Shown here: positions 9,272 to 17,410 of the stretch, one piece after another
Numbering within the stretch: position 1 is the first letter of the stretch
Layout of the letters: the number at the start of each line of letters is the position of its first letter
Assembly: GCF_900176115.1 (NCBI RefSeq)
Contig: NZ_FWWR01000017.1
Coordinates: forward strand, 1 to 64,000
Length of the DNA stretch: 64,000 nucleotides
Origin: Peptoniphilus asaccharolyticus DSM 20463
Lineage (GTDB): Bacteria > Bacillota > Clostridia > Tissierellales > Peptoniphilaceae
Direction: 5' to 3'
Program-made: the position numbers and the translations under genes
The notes under the pieces: generated by a model
Told to the model about the DNA's origin: nothing
The model's database searches: none
Seen by the model: the letters and a program-made list of their open reading frames with translations, nothing else

Positions 9272-9586
9272 ATGGATAGTTTGGATAGTATAAAAAATTT
9301 CGTTGATGAAAATAGACTTGCTTTGTTGTACTTTGGAACTGAAACTTGTTCAGTGTGCCATGGGCTTGAGCCGCAGGTAAAGAGATTACTTGAAGAGTAC
9401 CCAAAAGTAAAAGAAAAATTTATTTGTGTGAATGATGTAAATTAAGTAAGAGGGCAGTTCCAACTTTTTACATTCCCTGTATTAATAATGTATGTTGATG
9501 GGAAAGAAGTTTTTAGAATGGCAAGGTTTATGCCAATTGTTGAACTTAGAGAAAAACTAAATAGAATAGTAGAATTTATAGATTGA
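9272..9586 (+). pseudogene. Thioredoxin-fold protein broken by one in-frame stop
   Basis: The frame encodes 104 residues of a thioredoxin-like protein. It has the order YFGTETCSVCHG (a CxxC redox site), a central FTFPVLIMYVDGKEV strand pair with the cis-proline position, and a C-terminal helix. Codon 58 is TAA (9443-9445), and the frame stays open on both sides until TGA at 9584. A single base change would restore it, for example a sense AAA or GAA codon. The gene would have encoded a cytoplasmic thiol-disulfide protein. A sequencing error or a recent inactivation explains it best. Confidence 0.8.
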
Positions 9587-9595
9587 ATAAAGCAA

Positions 9596-9629
9596 AATAA
9601 ACTCGGCATGTAAACCGAGTTTATTTTTA
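9596..9629. terminator. Bidirectional terminator between convergent genes
   Basis: An 11-bp stem AATAAACTCGG/CCGAGTTTATT (9596-9625) has an eight-base loop and is T-rich on both strands. It separates the thioredoxin pseudogene (+) from the permease (-). Confidence 0.85.
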
Positions 9630-10816
9630 TGACATAATAGCAGTTAGAATTAACACACTCACTATTGCCAAGCCGTAGGTAAGTGGTAGACCTACAAACA
9701 TCTGCTTGTCAAACATCCACTCTCTATCGTCTTCTGTAGGGGATGACATCTGCATAAGCGAACCTGCTGAAGAGAAAGGTGATATGTTAGTAGAGAGCGA
9801 ACCGGCAACTGTAGCTGTGAATAGAAGTGTTGCGTTAAGATTAGGGTTAGCTGCAACCATCGCTCCGATTATAGGAAATAGAGATGGTGTAACCACTGAT
9901 AGCGTAGAGCTGAAGAAAGACATCGCTCCAGCAACTAAACAGAAAGCAGTAGGAATTAAGAATTCCGGAACATTTGAATCCATGAAAGTTCCTATTTGAC
10001 TTATAACACCGGCTTTAACAGCTATTTGAATTAATATTCCCATACCACATAGCATAATGATAGTTGTCCATGGCACTCTGACAAGGACTTCTTTTTGGTC
10101 AGCTAAATTAAGTAGTAGAGATATAACTGACATAGTTATACATACAAGTCCGATGTTTAACATTGAGTTGATATCTGCAATCCATTTTATTTCAGGATTT
10201 AAGATATTCATAACGGGGAATATTAAGACCAATACAAAAGTAAATGCTATCAACAATAGATTTATTTTTTGTTTAGTATTAAATGGCTTAGGATTTTCGA
10301 TATCGAGTGTAGCAGAAATATTCTTATGTTTGAAGTGACTTACTAAGAATAAAATCACTAGCACTATTAAAGGATATATAACAGTGAATGAAAATATAGG
10401 GATTCCCATTTTAAAAGCCTCATTTTCAAATCCGGCATCTTTCATAAGTCCTTGGAAGACTATTCCTGAACCGCTTGTCATAAGATTTGCTCCACCAGAA
10501 GCACCCCAGTTAACTGCTTGTGCTCCGATGAGTATATTTTTGCCGCTTTTCTTACAAAGTGTGATGGCTATTGGACAAAACACAGCCATTACAGTAAAAA
10601 ATCCCGCACCCATTGCAGAGAGAAGAACGGATATTAAATAGATAATTATGTATAGTAGTTCTGGGAAATTCTTAGTCTTGTAGAGTATATGGCTGGCAAG
10701 TTTATCCATAGTTCCATTGACTACTGCAAAATTGTAGAATAGACTCACGGAAAAGATAGCAAAGAATATACTCATTGGCCAAAGACCAATCACTTCTTTA
10801 GGGGACATTTTTAATA
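9627..10816 (-). pseudogene. SLC13/ion-transporter-type permease, 3' part (gene split by IS30 structure)
   Basis: This frame encodes about 395 residues of a polytopic permease of the di/tricarboxylate or ion-transporter superfamily. It includes a glycine-rich NWGASGGANLMTSGSG hairpin and a second SLSTNISPFSSAGS hairpin near the C-terminus. Its N-terminus is missing: the open frame runs into IS30 copy b, whose TTG could only add five foreign residues. The missing 39 residues lie at 22572-22690 on the same strand. They join exactly in frame across the shared TATT (reverse of AATA) to give a normal protein of about 434 residues. The substrate is not known. The truncated frame is probably non-functional. 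Confidence 0.85.
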
Positions 10817-11935
10817 GACGAATTGTCAAATCAAATGCAACACCTATGGTAAGAGACCAAAAAGTTCTTCTTTAGGTGTTTTATATTTTATACATTTTCT
10901 AGGTCTATTATTCATTAAACTTAAGTTATAATTTAATTCATCAATATTCACTTCTGATAAATCCATACCCTTAGGATAAAACTCCCTCAAAAGTCCGTTA
11001 CTATTTTCATTTGTACCTTTTTGCCATGCACAATAGGGATCACAAAAATAAGTTTTGCATCCTAATTCTTTTCTATTTTCTCAAATTCTGAAAATTCTTT
11101 ACCTCTATCAAAGGTTATTGTTTTTACTAATTCTTTTGGATAATCTTTTAATGCATTTATTATTGCTGGTGTTACGCTTTCCGACTTTCTATTTTCAACT
11201 AGGATTGCTATATAATATCTAGATTTTCTTTCTGCTAAAGTTACGAAACAACATCTACTTTTCCTTTTATGATCTAATCTGCCTGATTCCACTGTATCTG
11301 CTTCCCAGTGGCCTAATTCTTGCCTTCTGTATATCTCTTTAGGTCTTTTCTTAATTGTTCTACCTTTATCATTGAATTTTCCTCTTTTTTCTGCTGGCCT
11401 TTTAAATTTAGCTTTTCTTCTCAAATTTTTCATACTAGTTTTTGGCAGCTTTTTGGCGTGTATCATTCTATATATCGTTGATGTAGATGGTAATTCATGA
11501 ATCTCATTTGTGTTTCTATTTGATATTTGTTTCAGGGGACCAATGTTTCGTTAATCTTTACAGTTAAATAATCAATAACATCTTTAGAAAATTTACTTTT
11601 TCTATGGCAGTCTTTTCTTCTATCAATATATTTATCATTTTGCCTTTATCGGAAAGTACTTAGTGTAACTTCCCCTACTAACTTTTATCTTAGATGAATT
11701 TCTTTTAATTTTCTCTAGATATTGTACTAGGTGACCTTTTAAGTGCTTGTGCAATTTTCCTTATACTCATTCCTAAATTTAAAAATTGGTAAATACAAGA
11801 TCTTTCTTCTATGGTAAGATGGTTATAGCTCATAGTTAATCACTCCTTTTAATATGTTTTGTTTGGTCACTTACATATTAACACAGCTGATTAGCTATGA
11901 GTTTATTTATGTTGCACTTGTTATGATAAATTATC
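10817..11935 (-). mobile_element. IS30-family insertion sequence, copy b (1119 bp)
   Basis: The copy runs from GACGAATTGTC to GATAAATTATC with imperfect terminal inverted repeats. It is three bases longer than copy c because of one single-base deletion (near 11075) and four single-base insertions (near 11532, 11547, 11641 and 11715), all in short homopolymers. I saw no substitutions relative to copy c. Confidence 0.92.
10844..11833 (-). pseudogene. IS30 transposase with multiple frameshifts
   Basis: It corresponds to the full 328-residue transposase of copy c, but the frame is broken by five single-base indels. The longest open stretch covers the central integrase part (11062-11466). The N-terminal helix-turn-helix is split by insertions and the C-terminus is out of frame. 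All the changes lie in runs of the same base, so poor base calling in a repeated element is as likely as real decay. Confidence 0.85.
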
Positions 11936-11986
11936 TGCATAAAAATATCTGTTAGGGATTTACTCCCCAACAGATATTATAGAGCC
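11936..11986 (-). mobile_element. Detached 5' terminus of the ISL3 element
   Basis: Read on the reverse strand, this 51-bp piece begins GGCTCTAT, has GGGGAG at positions 19-24 and ends in TGCA at IS30 copy b. Over 24 bases it matches the ISL3 3' terminus at 19958 at 17 positions, so the two form an imperfect inverted repeat. A hairpin (AATATCTGTT/AACAGATATT) follows the GGCTCTAT. Joined at TGCA to 21451 and downward, it rebuilds an ISL3 element of about 1.55 kb upstream of the transposase start. Confidence 0.7.
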
Positions 11987-12004
11987 CTTAAAAAATGTGG
12001 TTAG

Positions 12005-12035
12005 AAAAGACGTAGCAAATTCGCTACGTCTTTTT
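12005..12035. terminator. Terminator, probably bidirectional
   Basis: A 12-bp stem AAAAGACGTAGC/GCTACGTCTTTT with a six-base loop begins overlapping the stop codon of the flavin-binding gene on the minus strand. It is T-rich on both strands. Confidence 0.85.
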
Positions 12036-12552
12036 AAATTTCTATATATTTTTCTTTAGCTGTGACATTTGTAAGCTTAACTTTATAGATGTTTGAGTTT
12101 TCCAAGACGCCATCTTTTATTAAATCAAACCATTGCATTTTATCTGCATAGTATTTGGAATACAAATCTTCTAATGCATTTACACGTTCTTCTTCGTCTT
12201 TTAACAACTCAAGTCTACCATCTGCAATTGCGGATTCATATTCATTAGTAAATACACTTTGATTTAAAAATGATATATTTCCAGAATCAACTTCTTTTTT
12301 TATTTCATAAAGAGTGTATTCGTCTGCAACATTAGTCCTTGATACAAAGACTAATTTAATCATCTCTTCTCTTTCAAATATATCAACTTTTGTACCTTTT
12401 TTTGAAGATGCAAAGTATATATTGTCATCACTTCTCACAAAAGAAAAGGGAACAGAGTGTATTGAAAAGTCAAAGACACTTAAAACACCGTATTCACTTT
12501 CATCTATTATTCTATAAGCTGCATCTAAAGGTAGATTTTTTATAATAGCCAT
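12034..12552 (-). CDS. Pyridoxamine 5'-phosphate oxidase-fold flavin-binding protein
   Basis: This 172-residue protein has the split-barrel FMN-binding fold of the pyridoxamine phosphate oxidase superfamily. Its order resembles the NimA-like subgroup: an N-terminal YGVLSVF strand, a SVPFSFV strand, IYFASSKKGTKVD for the FMN phosphate region and a C-terminal region that contacts the substrate. Members reduce or bind flavin-linked compounds, but the substrate is not known. The gene is separated from rplY upstream by an 87-base gap containing a terminator, so it is probably transcribed alone. AAGGAGAAG precedes the ATG. Confidence 0.75.
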   Translation of the reverse strand: MAIIKNLPLDAAYRIIDESEYGVLSVFDFSIHSVPFSFVRSDDNIYFASSKKGTKVDIFEREEMIKLVFVSRTNVADEYTLYEIKKEVDSGNISFLNQSVFTNEYESAIADGRLELLKDEEERVNALEDLYSKYYADKMQWFDLIKDGVLENSNIYKVKLTNVTAKEKYIEI

Positions 12553-12603
12553 AATCTTCTCCTTAATTTTATTTTAATTATACCCATAAATTAAGAAACA
12601 AAA

Positions 12604-12633
12604 AAAGACAAGCTAAAAAGCCTGTCTTTATTT
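12604..12633 (-). terminator. Terminator of the mnmA-rplY unit
   Basis: On the minus strand a stem AAAGACAGGC/GCTTGTCTTT with one mismatch is followed by seven T. It lies directly after the rplY stop codon. Confidence 0.8.
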
Positions 12634-12639
12634 TAAAAA

Positions 12640-13260
12640 TTATTCAGCTTCTGTTTCAGAAACAGTAGGAACTTCTGCTGATTCAACTTCTTCAGCAACA
12701 ACTTCTTCTTGTGGTTCTTGTAGAGTAGCTACAGTTTCTTCAAGATCAAAGATAACTTCGATTTTTTCGTTTTTAGCTACGTCAAGATCTTTAACAAGGA
12801 TAGAATCTCCAATTTGCATATCTACAACATTTACGATAGCTTCAGCTGGAAGGTCTGCTGGAAGACATTCAACTTCAATTTCGTTAACAACTTGTAGTAA
12901 TACTGAAGGTTGAACTTTAACTTCATCTCTTCCTTCTAATACAACTGGAATGTTAACTTTGATTTTTTCGCTCATGTCGATTAGGTATAGGTCAAAGTGA
13001 ACGATTTGGTTCTTGAATGGGTGCATTTGAAGTTCTTTGATTAGAACTTGTTTAGTTGTTCCTTCAAGGTCAACTTTGAAAATACTTGAAGTACCATTTT
13101 CTTGGTAAACTTTTAATAAGTCTTTTTCTACAGCTGAAACTTCTTTAGCTTCATTTCCTTTTGAGTAAATAACTCCTGGAACAACTTGAACTGCTCTTAG
13201 TTTATCTACTTGATTTTTTCCTTTTTCACTTCTGTTTTTTAAATTTAATATCATTGACAT
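12640..13260 (-). CDS. rplY: Ribosomal protein bL25 (Ctc/TL5 form)
   Basis: This 206-residue protein is the long form of bL25, which binds 5S rRNA in the large subunit. The N-terminal 5S-binding barrel (about residues 1-95) carries KLRAVQVVPGVIYSKG and the HPFKNQIVHFDLYLID segment. The C-terminal TL5 domain (about 96-185) carries LPADLPAEAIVNV. The tail is rich in glutamate and valine. I chose the first of two close ATG codons because GGAGG lies five bases before it. It follows mnmA by nine bases and is surely co-transcribed with it. In many Firmicutes this protein is stress-induced (Ctc). Confidence 0.92.
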   Translation of the reverse strand: MSMILNLKNRSEKGKNQVDKLRAVQVVPGVIYSKGNEAKEVSAVEKDLLKVYQENGTSSIFKVDLEGTTKQVLIKELQMHPFKNQIVHFDLYLIDMSEKIKVNIPVVLEGRDEVKVQPSVLLQVVNEIEVECLPADLPAEAIVNVVDMQIGDSILVKDLDVAKNEKIEVIFDLEETVATLQEPQEEVVAEEVESAEVPTVSETEAE

Positions 13261-13269
13261 AGTGCCTCC

Positions 13270-14337
13270 TTATTCTATTATACCAGAGCCTAGACATATT
13301 TCATCTTGATAGAATACAAGAGCTTGGCCTGGAGTAACTCCCTTTAGGGGATTTTCAAACATAACTTTTAATTTGTCAGGGCTTATTTCTTCAACTAAGG
13401 CTTTTTCATCCTTTGCCCTGTATCTTATTTTTACTGTGCACTCAAAAGGTAACTTAGGTGTTTCAGTAATCCAAAATGGTTTTTCAACAATTGTAGTTTT
13501 TTTATAAAGAGCTGGATGACTTAGCCCTTGTGCTACTATAAGACGGTTATTTTTTAAGTCCTTATCTTGAACGAAAAATGGTTCGCCATTTCCCATACCA
13601 CCTAAACCAATACCTTTTCTTTGCCCTATTGTGTAGTGCATAAGTCCGGAGTGCCTTCCAAGAAGTTCACCTTCATAAGAATATATATCTCCTTCTTTAG
13701 TGAATAGAAATTGGTCTAAAAATTTGTTGAAATCTCTCTCACCAATAAAACAAATTCCTGTGGAATCTTTTTTATTAGCTGTAGCTAGTTCATTTTCTTC
13801 AGCTATTCTTCTAACCTCAGATTTTTCAAGTTCTCCAACAGGGAACAGTGTCTTTGCAAGAGCAGCTTCTGGAACCCTTGATAGAAAATAGGACTGATCT
13901 TTATTTTGATCTAAACCTCTTAGTAAATAAGTTCGACCGTTTTCGGTTCTTGTACGTGCGTAATGTCCCATTGCTATATAATCGGAATTAAATTTAAGTG
14001 CAAACTCTAAAAAAGCTTTAAACTTTATTTCAGTGTTACACATAATGTCGGGATTAGGGGTTCTACCTTTTTTATATTCTTCCAAGAAGTAAGAGAATAC
14101 TCTATCTCTATATTCTTTTTCAAAATTTACAGTGTAATATTTTACACCTAAAGCAGAGCAAACCCTTTGTACATCAAGATAATCATCAGCTTGTGTACAG
14201 TAATCATCATCAGTGTCATCCCAATTCTTCATAAAGACCGCAGTGACATCATAGCCTTGTTCAAGAAGTAATAGGAGAGAGACGGATGAATCAACACCTC
14301 CACTCATTCCGAGTACAACAGTGCCTTTCTTAGTCAT
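13270..14337 (-). CDS. mnmA: tRNA-specific 2-thiouridylase MnmA
   Basis: The enzyme makes 2-thiouridine at the wobble position of tRNAs for Lys, Glu and Gln, using ATP to activate the base and a persulfide sulfur donor. The 355 residues include the PP-loop SGGVDSS at residues 12-18. The catalytic cysteine pair is Cys100 (NPDIMCNTE) and Cys196 (DSTGICFIGER). The C-terminal barrel holds the IGQRKGIGLGG segment. The length is normal. It is the first gene of the minus-strand unit mnmA-rplY and is divergent from apbE. A TATAAT lies upstream at about 14371 on the minus strand. Confidence 0.96.
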   Translation of the reverse strand: MTKKGTVVLGMSGGVDSSVSLLLLLEQGYDVTAVFMKNWDDTDDDYCTQADDYLDVQRVCSALGVKYYTVNFEKEYRDRVFSYFLEEYKKGRTPNPDIMCNTEIKFKAFLEFALKFNSDYIAMGHYARTRTENGRTYLLRGLDQNKDQSYFLSRVPEAALAKTLFPVGELEKSEVRRIAEENELATANKKDSTGICFIGERDFNKFLDQFLFTKEGDIYSYEGELLGRHSGLMHYTIGQRKGIGLGGMGNGEPFFVQDKDLKNNRLIVAQGLSHPALYKKTTIVEKPFWITETPKLPFECTVKIRYRAKDEKALVEEISPDKLKVMFENPLKGVTPGQALVFYQDEICLGSGIIE

Positions 14338-14481
14338 TTCGACCTCCTATCTAAAACCTTGTACTATTATACATGAGAGATTTAAAAAAATCCACAAAAA
14401 AAGATGAAAATGGCTAAGTATAGATATTTTAATTGCCTTTTAATTGGGGGATTTATTTGGTAAGATATATATGGTGATTAA

Positions 14482-15558
14482 ATGAAAAGATTATTTATTA
14501 TATTTTGTTTGTTGATTTTAACAGCTTGTGGAGCAAAAAATACGGACAAAATAGCAAAAAATGAAATTGATAGCAATGTTGAAAAATATGAGATTCAATT
14601 TTTTGAAGCTTTTGACACAGTGACTACTTTTCAAATTTATGATACAGATGAAGATAGAGCTAATGAAAACCTTGAAAAAATGAGAAATGAATATTTTAAA
14701 TTACACAGATATTTTGATAGATATAACAATTATGATGGCTTGAACAATTTAAAAACAATAAACGACAAGGCGGGTATAGAGCCTGTGAAAGTGCCTGATG
14801 AATTGTTTGAGGTGATAGCTCTTACTCTAGAGCGTGAAAAGACCATCTCAAATAAAGTTAATATCGCGATGGGGCCTGTTATAGACTTATGGGCAAAGTA
14901 TAGAGAAGCAAATTTGGAAGGTGCAGAAGAAGCTATAAAACAATTTGGACATGCGGTACCAGAAAAAGATGAGTTGGAAGCTCTAAGACCATTGGTAAAT
15001 ACATCAAAAATACAATTAGATAATCAGGGAAAGACAGTATATATTGAAAAGGGAATGATATTAGACCTAGGAGCTGTGGCAAAAGGATATGCTGCAGAAA
15101 AAGTTGGACAGTATGCAAAAGAATTAGGAGTTAAGAGTGGATTGATATCTGCTGGAGGAAATGTAAAGCTAATTGGCAAGCACCCTCTAAAAGATTCTTT
15201 TTCAATTGCAATTCAAAATCCTTATGATAAAGAGGATAACAGTTCATTTTTAGCTGTTTTGAATTTAAATGATACATCTGTAGTGACAAGTGGTGATTAT
15301 CAAAGATATTTTGACTACAATTCAAAGAGATATCACCATATAATAGACCCTGAAACTTTTTATCCTGGAGGAGATTATAATTCTCTTAGTATAGTTACTG
15401 AAGATTCTGGATTGAGCGATTATCTATCTACAACTCTATTTTTAAGTTCTGAAGATGAGATAAGAAGAATTAGCAAAGAACAGGGCGTTGAAGTTATATG
15501 GAACACTCTTTCAGGAGAGCTTAAGGAAACTGGAAATCTGTTAGAAGGTGAAAAATGA
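14482..15558 (+). CDS. apbE: FAD:protein FMN transferase ApbE, lipoprotein
   Basis: The enzyme transfers FMN from FAD to a threonine of redox-pump subunits such as those of Rnf or Nqr, outside the membrane. The 358 residues begin with a lipoprotein signal ending LLILTAC, so the mature protein is anchored through Cys16. Family motifs are present: an FDTVTTFQIYD N-terminal strand, the LDLGAVAKGYAAEK helix and SAGGNVKLIGKHP, followed by VVTSGDYQRYF and HHIIDPETFYP for metal and substrate binding. The stop overlaps the start of the next membrane gene (ATGA), which indicates coupled translation. No Rnf or Nqr gene is in view. Confidence 0.93.
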   Translation: MKRLFIIFCLLILTACGAKNTDKIAKNEIDSNVEKYEIQFFEAFDTVTTFQIYDTDEDRANENLEKMRNEYFKLHRYFDRYNNYDGLNNLKTINDKAGIEPVKVPDELFEVIALTLEREKTISNKVNIAMGPVIDLWAKYREANLEGAEEAIKQFGHAVPEKDELEALRPLVNTSKIQLDNQGKTVYIEKGMILDLGAVAKGYAAEKVGQYAKELGVKSGLISAGGNVKLIGKHPLKDSFSIAIQNPYDKEDNSSFLAVLNLNDTSVVTSGDYQRYFDYNSKRYHHIIDPETFYPGGDYNSLSIVTEDSGLSDYLSTTLFLSSEDEIRRISKEQGVEVIWNTLSGELKETGNLLEGEK

Positions 15559-16064
15559 GAAATAACACAAGAGGATTATTTATCCACCTTTTAGTAGTTT
15601 TAATAATGTTTGGAATAGCTACCATGATAAATTTTAACCAGGTGCTAGTGAAAGTTTTTTATGGAAATTTAATTTTTAAAATTATAATTTCTATTCTTCC
15701 AATTTTAATGTATTACAATTTTGGTAAGGGACTATATAAAAAGAATAGTTCTAAACTGGACTTTTTTTCTGGAAATATAATAGTGTTACTCTTCATCTTT
15801 TTAGCTGCCATATCTCTTATAGGAATGCAATCTAAAGAGGGATTTGAAATAGCTGGCAGCATTTGGAGATTACCTATGGATTTATTTATGTTTCCTTTTG
15901 TATATTCTATGGAAGTTTTGGGGATAAGCTCAAACTACTTATTTTTATTTATCTCGTCATTAATTCCAACTATAATATTTGGAATTTGTATAAAAAGAGA
16001 GAGAGTAAAGATTAACAGACGTAAAAGATATATGGAAACGAAGAGAAGAAAAAATGAGAGGTAA
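15555..16064 (+). CDS. Membrane protein of unknown function
   Basis: I do not recognise this 169-residue protein. It has four to five hydrophobic segments (about residues 8-25, 38-55, 70-92, 105-122 and 125-145) and a strongly basic C-terminal tail rich in Lys and Arg. Its start codon overlaps the apbE stop by four bases and its end overlaps the nuclease gene by eleven bases. All three are therefore translationally coupled, which suggests a shared role at the cell surface. The basic tail is on the cytoplasmic side by the positive-inside rule. Confidence 0.75.
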   Translation: MRNNTRGLFIHLLVVLIMFGIATMINFNQVLVKVFYGNLIFKIIISILPILMYYNFGKGLYKKNSSKLDFFSGNIIVLLFIFLAAISLIGMQSKEGFEIAGSIWRLPMDLFMFPFVYSMEVLGISSNYLFLFISSLIPTIIFGICIKRERVKINRRKRYMETKRRKNER

Positions 16065-16593
16065 TAAATACCTGTCTTTAATACTTTTGATTATTCTTAT
16101 AGGAATTCATTTTTATTTAGGGAATGAAGAAAATTCAACATTAGGTGAATACAGAGAAACCACTATAATAAAGGTTATAGATGGAGACACAGTGTTGTCC
16201 AGTGATGGAGAAAAGATAAGAATAATAGGAATAAATACACCTGAGATATCTAAGAAAGAATCTCTTTCTATGGAAGCTAAATATTTAGCTGAAAATATTC
16301 TTTTAAACAAGAGAGTATTTATAGAAAAAGATATAGAAGAGTTTGATAGATATGGAAGAACACTAGGATATATATGGGTTGAAGTTCCGGATAAGGTAAA
16401 TAGAAAGAGTATAGAAAAGTTGAACTACTCCGGAATTGCTTTGAAATTTGGTCTTGCAAGAGTATACACTTTTAAACCAAATGATAAGTATAGAGAGTTT
16501 TTTATAGATATACAAAAAAATGCAATAAAGAACAAGATAGGAATGTGGGAATATTCAGAAGAGGGAACTACTAGAGGAAATAGTTTAAAATAA
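16054..16593 (+). CDS. Thermonuclease-family (SNase-like) nuclease, membrane-anchored
   Basis: The 179-residue protein has an N-terminal hydrophobic segment (about 7-22) that would act as a signal anchor, then a staphylococcal-nuclease OB fold. Recognised motifs are VIDGDTV (metal-binding aspartates), IRIIGINTPE (the catalytic Arg and Glu positions) and EEFDRYGRTLGYIWV. Such enzymes cut DNA or RNA with calcium, here probably outside the membrane. It overlaps the preceding membrane gene by eleven bases and is followed after nine bases by pgpA. A role in nucleic acid scavenging is inferred. Confidence 0.9.
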   Translation: MRGNKYLSLILLIILIGIHFYLGNEENSTLGEYRETTIIKVIDGDTVLSSDGEKIRIIGINTPEISKKESLSMEAKYLAENILLNKRVFIEKDIEEFDRYGRTLGYIWVEVPDKVNRKSIEKLNYSGIALKFGLARVYTFKPNDKYREFFIDIQKNAIKNKIGMWEYSEEGTTRGNSLK

Positions 16594-16602
16594 GGAGAAG
16601 TT

Positions 16603-17112
16603 ATGAGTTATAACTACGATCAACAAATGCTCTATGATACAACTGTATCAAAGTTAAAGGAAATAGGTGTGGAGTTAGAAGACATTGCAGAAATTGTCTT
16701 ATTATTACAAAGTGAATATATTGATGATTTAACATTGGAAGAATGCCTTGAAAATATTAAAGCAGTATTGAGAAAAAGAGAAGTTATCCATGCAGTTTTA
16801 ACGGGACTTGCAATAGATGAAATGGCACAAAAACAATTGTTACCTGAGCCGATTCAAAGTATAATTGCAAAGGATGAAAAATTGTATGGAATTGATGAAG
16901 TTCTACCACTTGGCATTGTAAACTTGTATGGCACAATAGGTCTTACTAACTTTGGATACTTAGATAAAAAGAAGATAGGTATTATTGACGAGTTGGATAA
17001 GAGAAAGAAAAAGTCAGATTCACTGAAAAATGTTGAGACATTTGCAGATGATATAATTGCTGCTATAGCGGCTGCTGCAGCGGCTAGAATAGCACACTCA
17101 CGCCAAAATTAG
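16603..17112 (+). CDS. pgpA: Phosphatidylglycerophosphatase A-like protein
   Basis: The 169-residue protein matches the PgpA/YutG family, which in several bacteria removes the phosphate from phosphatidylglycerol phosphate. Key segments are the DIAEIVLLLQ helix, REVIHAVLTGLAIDEMA, the acidic-aromatic LYGIDEVLPLGIVNLYG and TNFGYLDKKKIG, then an alanine-rich C-terminal helix (DDIIAAIAAAAAARIAH). The length is usual for the soluble YutG-type form. AAGGAGAAG precedes the ATG. It sits between the nuclease and hydrogenase genes in a same-strand run with gaps of about ten bases. Confidence 0.85.
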   Translation: MSYNYDQQMLYDTTVSKLKEIGVELEDIAEIVLLLQSEYIDDLTLEECLENIKAVLRKREVIHAVLTGLAIDEMAQKQLLPEPIQSIIAKDEKLYGIDEVLPLGIVNLYGTIGLTNFGYLDKKKIGIIDELDKRKKKSDSLKNVETFADDIIAAIAAAAAARIAHSRQN

Positions 17113-17121
17113 GAGGGAATT

Positions 17122-17403
17122 ATGAAAGTTACTATTTGTATGGGATCAAGATGTACACTAATGGGAGCTAGTGCAATATACGATGCAGTAGAGTTATTGC
17201 AAGAAGATATTTGTGGACCGGATTCAGATTATTGTTCGGCAGAAAATTTAGAAATAGAGTTAGGTCAATGTCTAAATTCTGAATATTGTCATCCAGAAAA
17301 TGAATCAACTAAAGCACCAGTTGTAATCATTGATGACGAAATTATATTTAGAGCTACTCCACAAGAAGTTAGCGAAAAAATTATAAATAAATTAAGAAGC
17401 TGA
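17122..17403 (+). CDS. Thioredoxin-like [2Fe-2S] ferredoxin, hydrogenase-associated
   Basis: The 93-residue protein resembles the C-terminal [2Fe-2S] domain of NuoE/HydC-type subunits. An N-terminal CMGSRC pair follows the first strand and a second cysteine group, GQCLNSEYC, follows the middle strands; extra cysteines lie between them. It starts behind AGGAGGG. The gene ends seven bases before the [FeFe] hydrogenase gene. It probably passes electrons to or from that enzyme. The partner assignment rests on the adjacency. Confidence 0.75.
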   Translation: MKVTICMGSRCTLMGASAIYDAVELLQEDICGPDSDYCSAENLEIELGQCLNSEYCHPENESTKAPVVIIDDEIIFRATPQEVSEKIINKLRS

Positions 17404-17410
17404 GGTTAGA

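Noticed and set aside
661-10816. Composite transposon formed by inverted IS30 copies a and b
   Set aside because: The permease frame ties copy b to copy c. The AATA after copy a is common in AT-rich DNA and its other flank is not visible.
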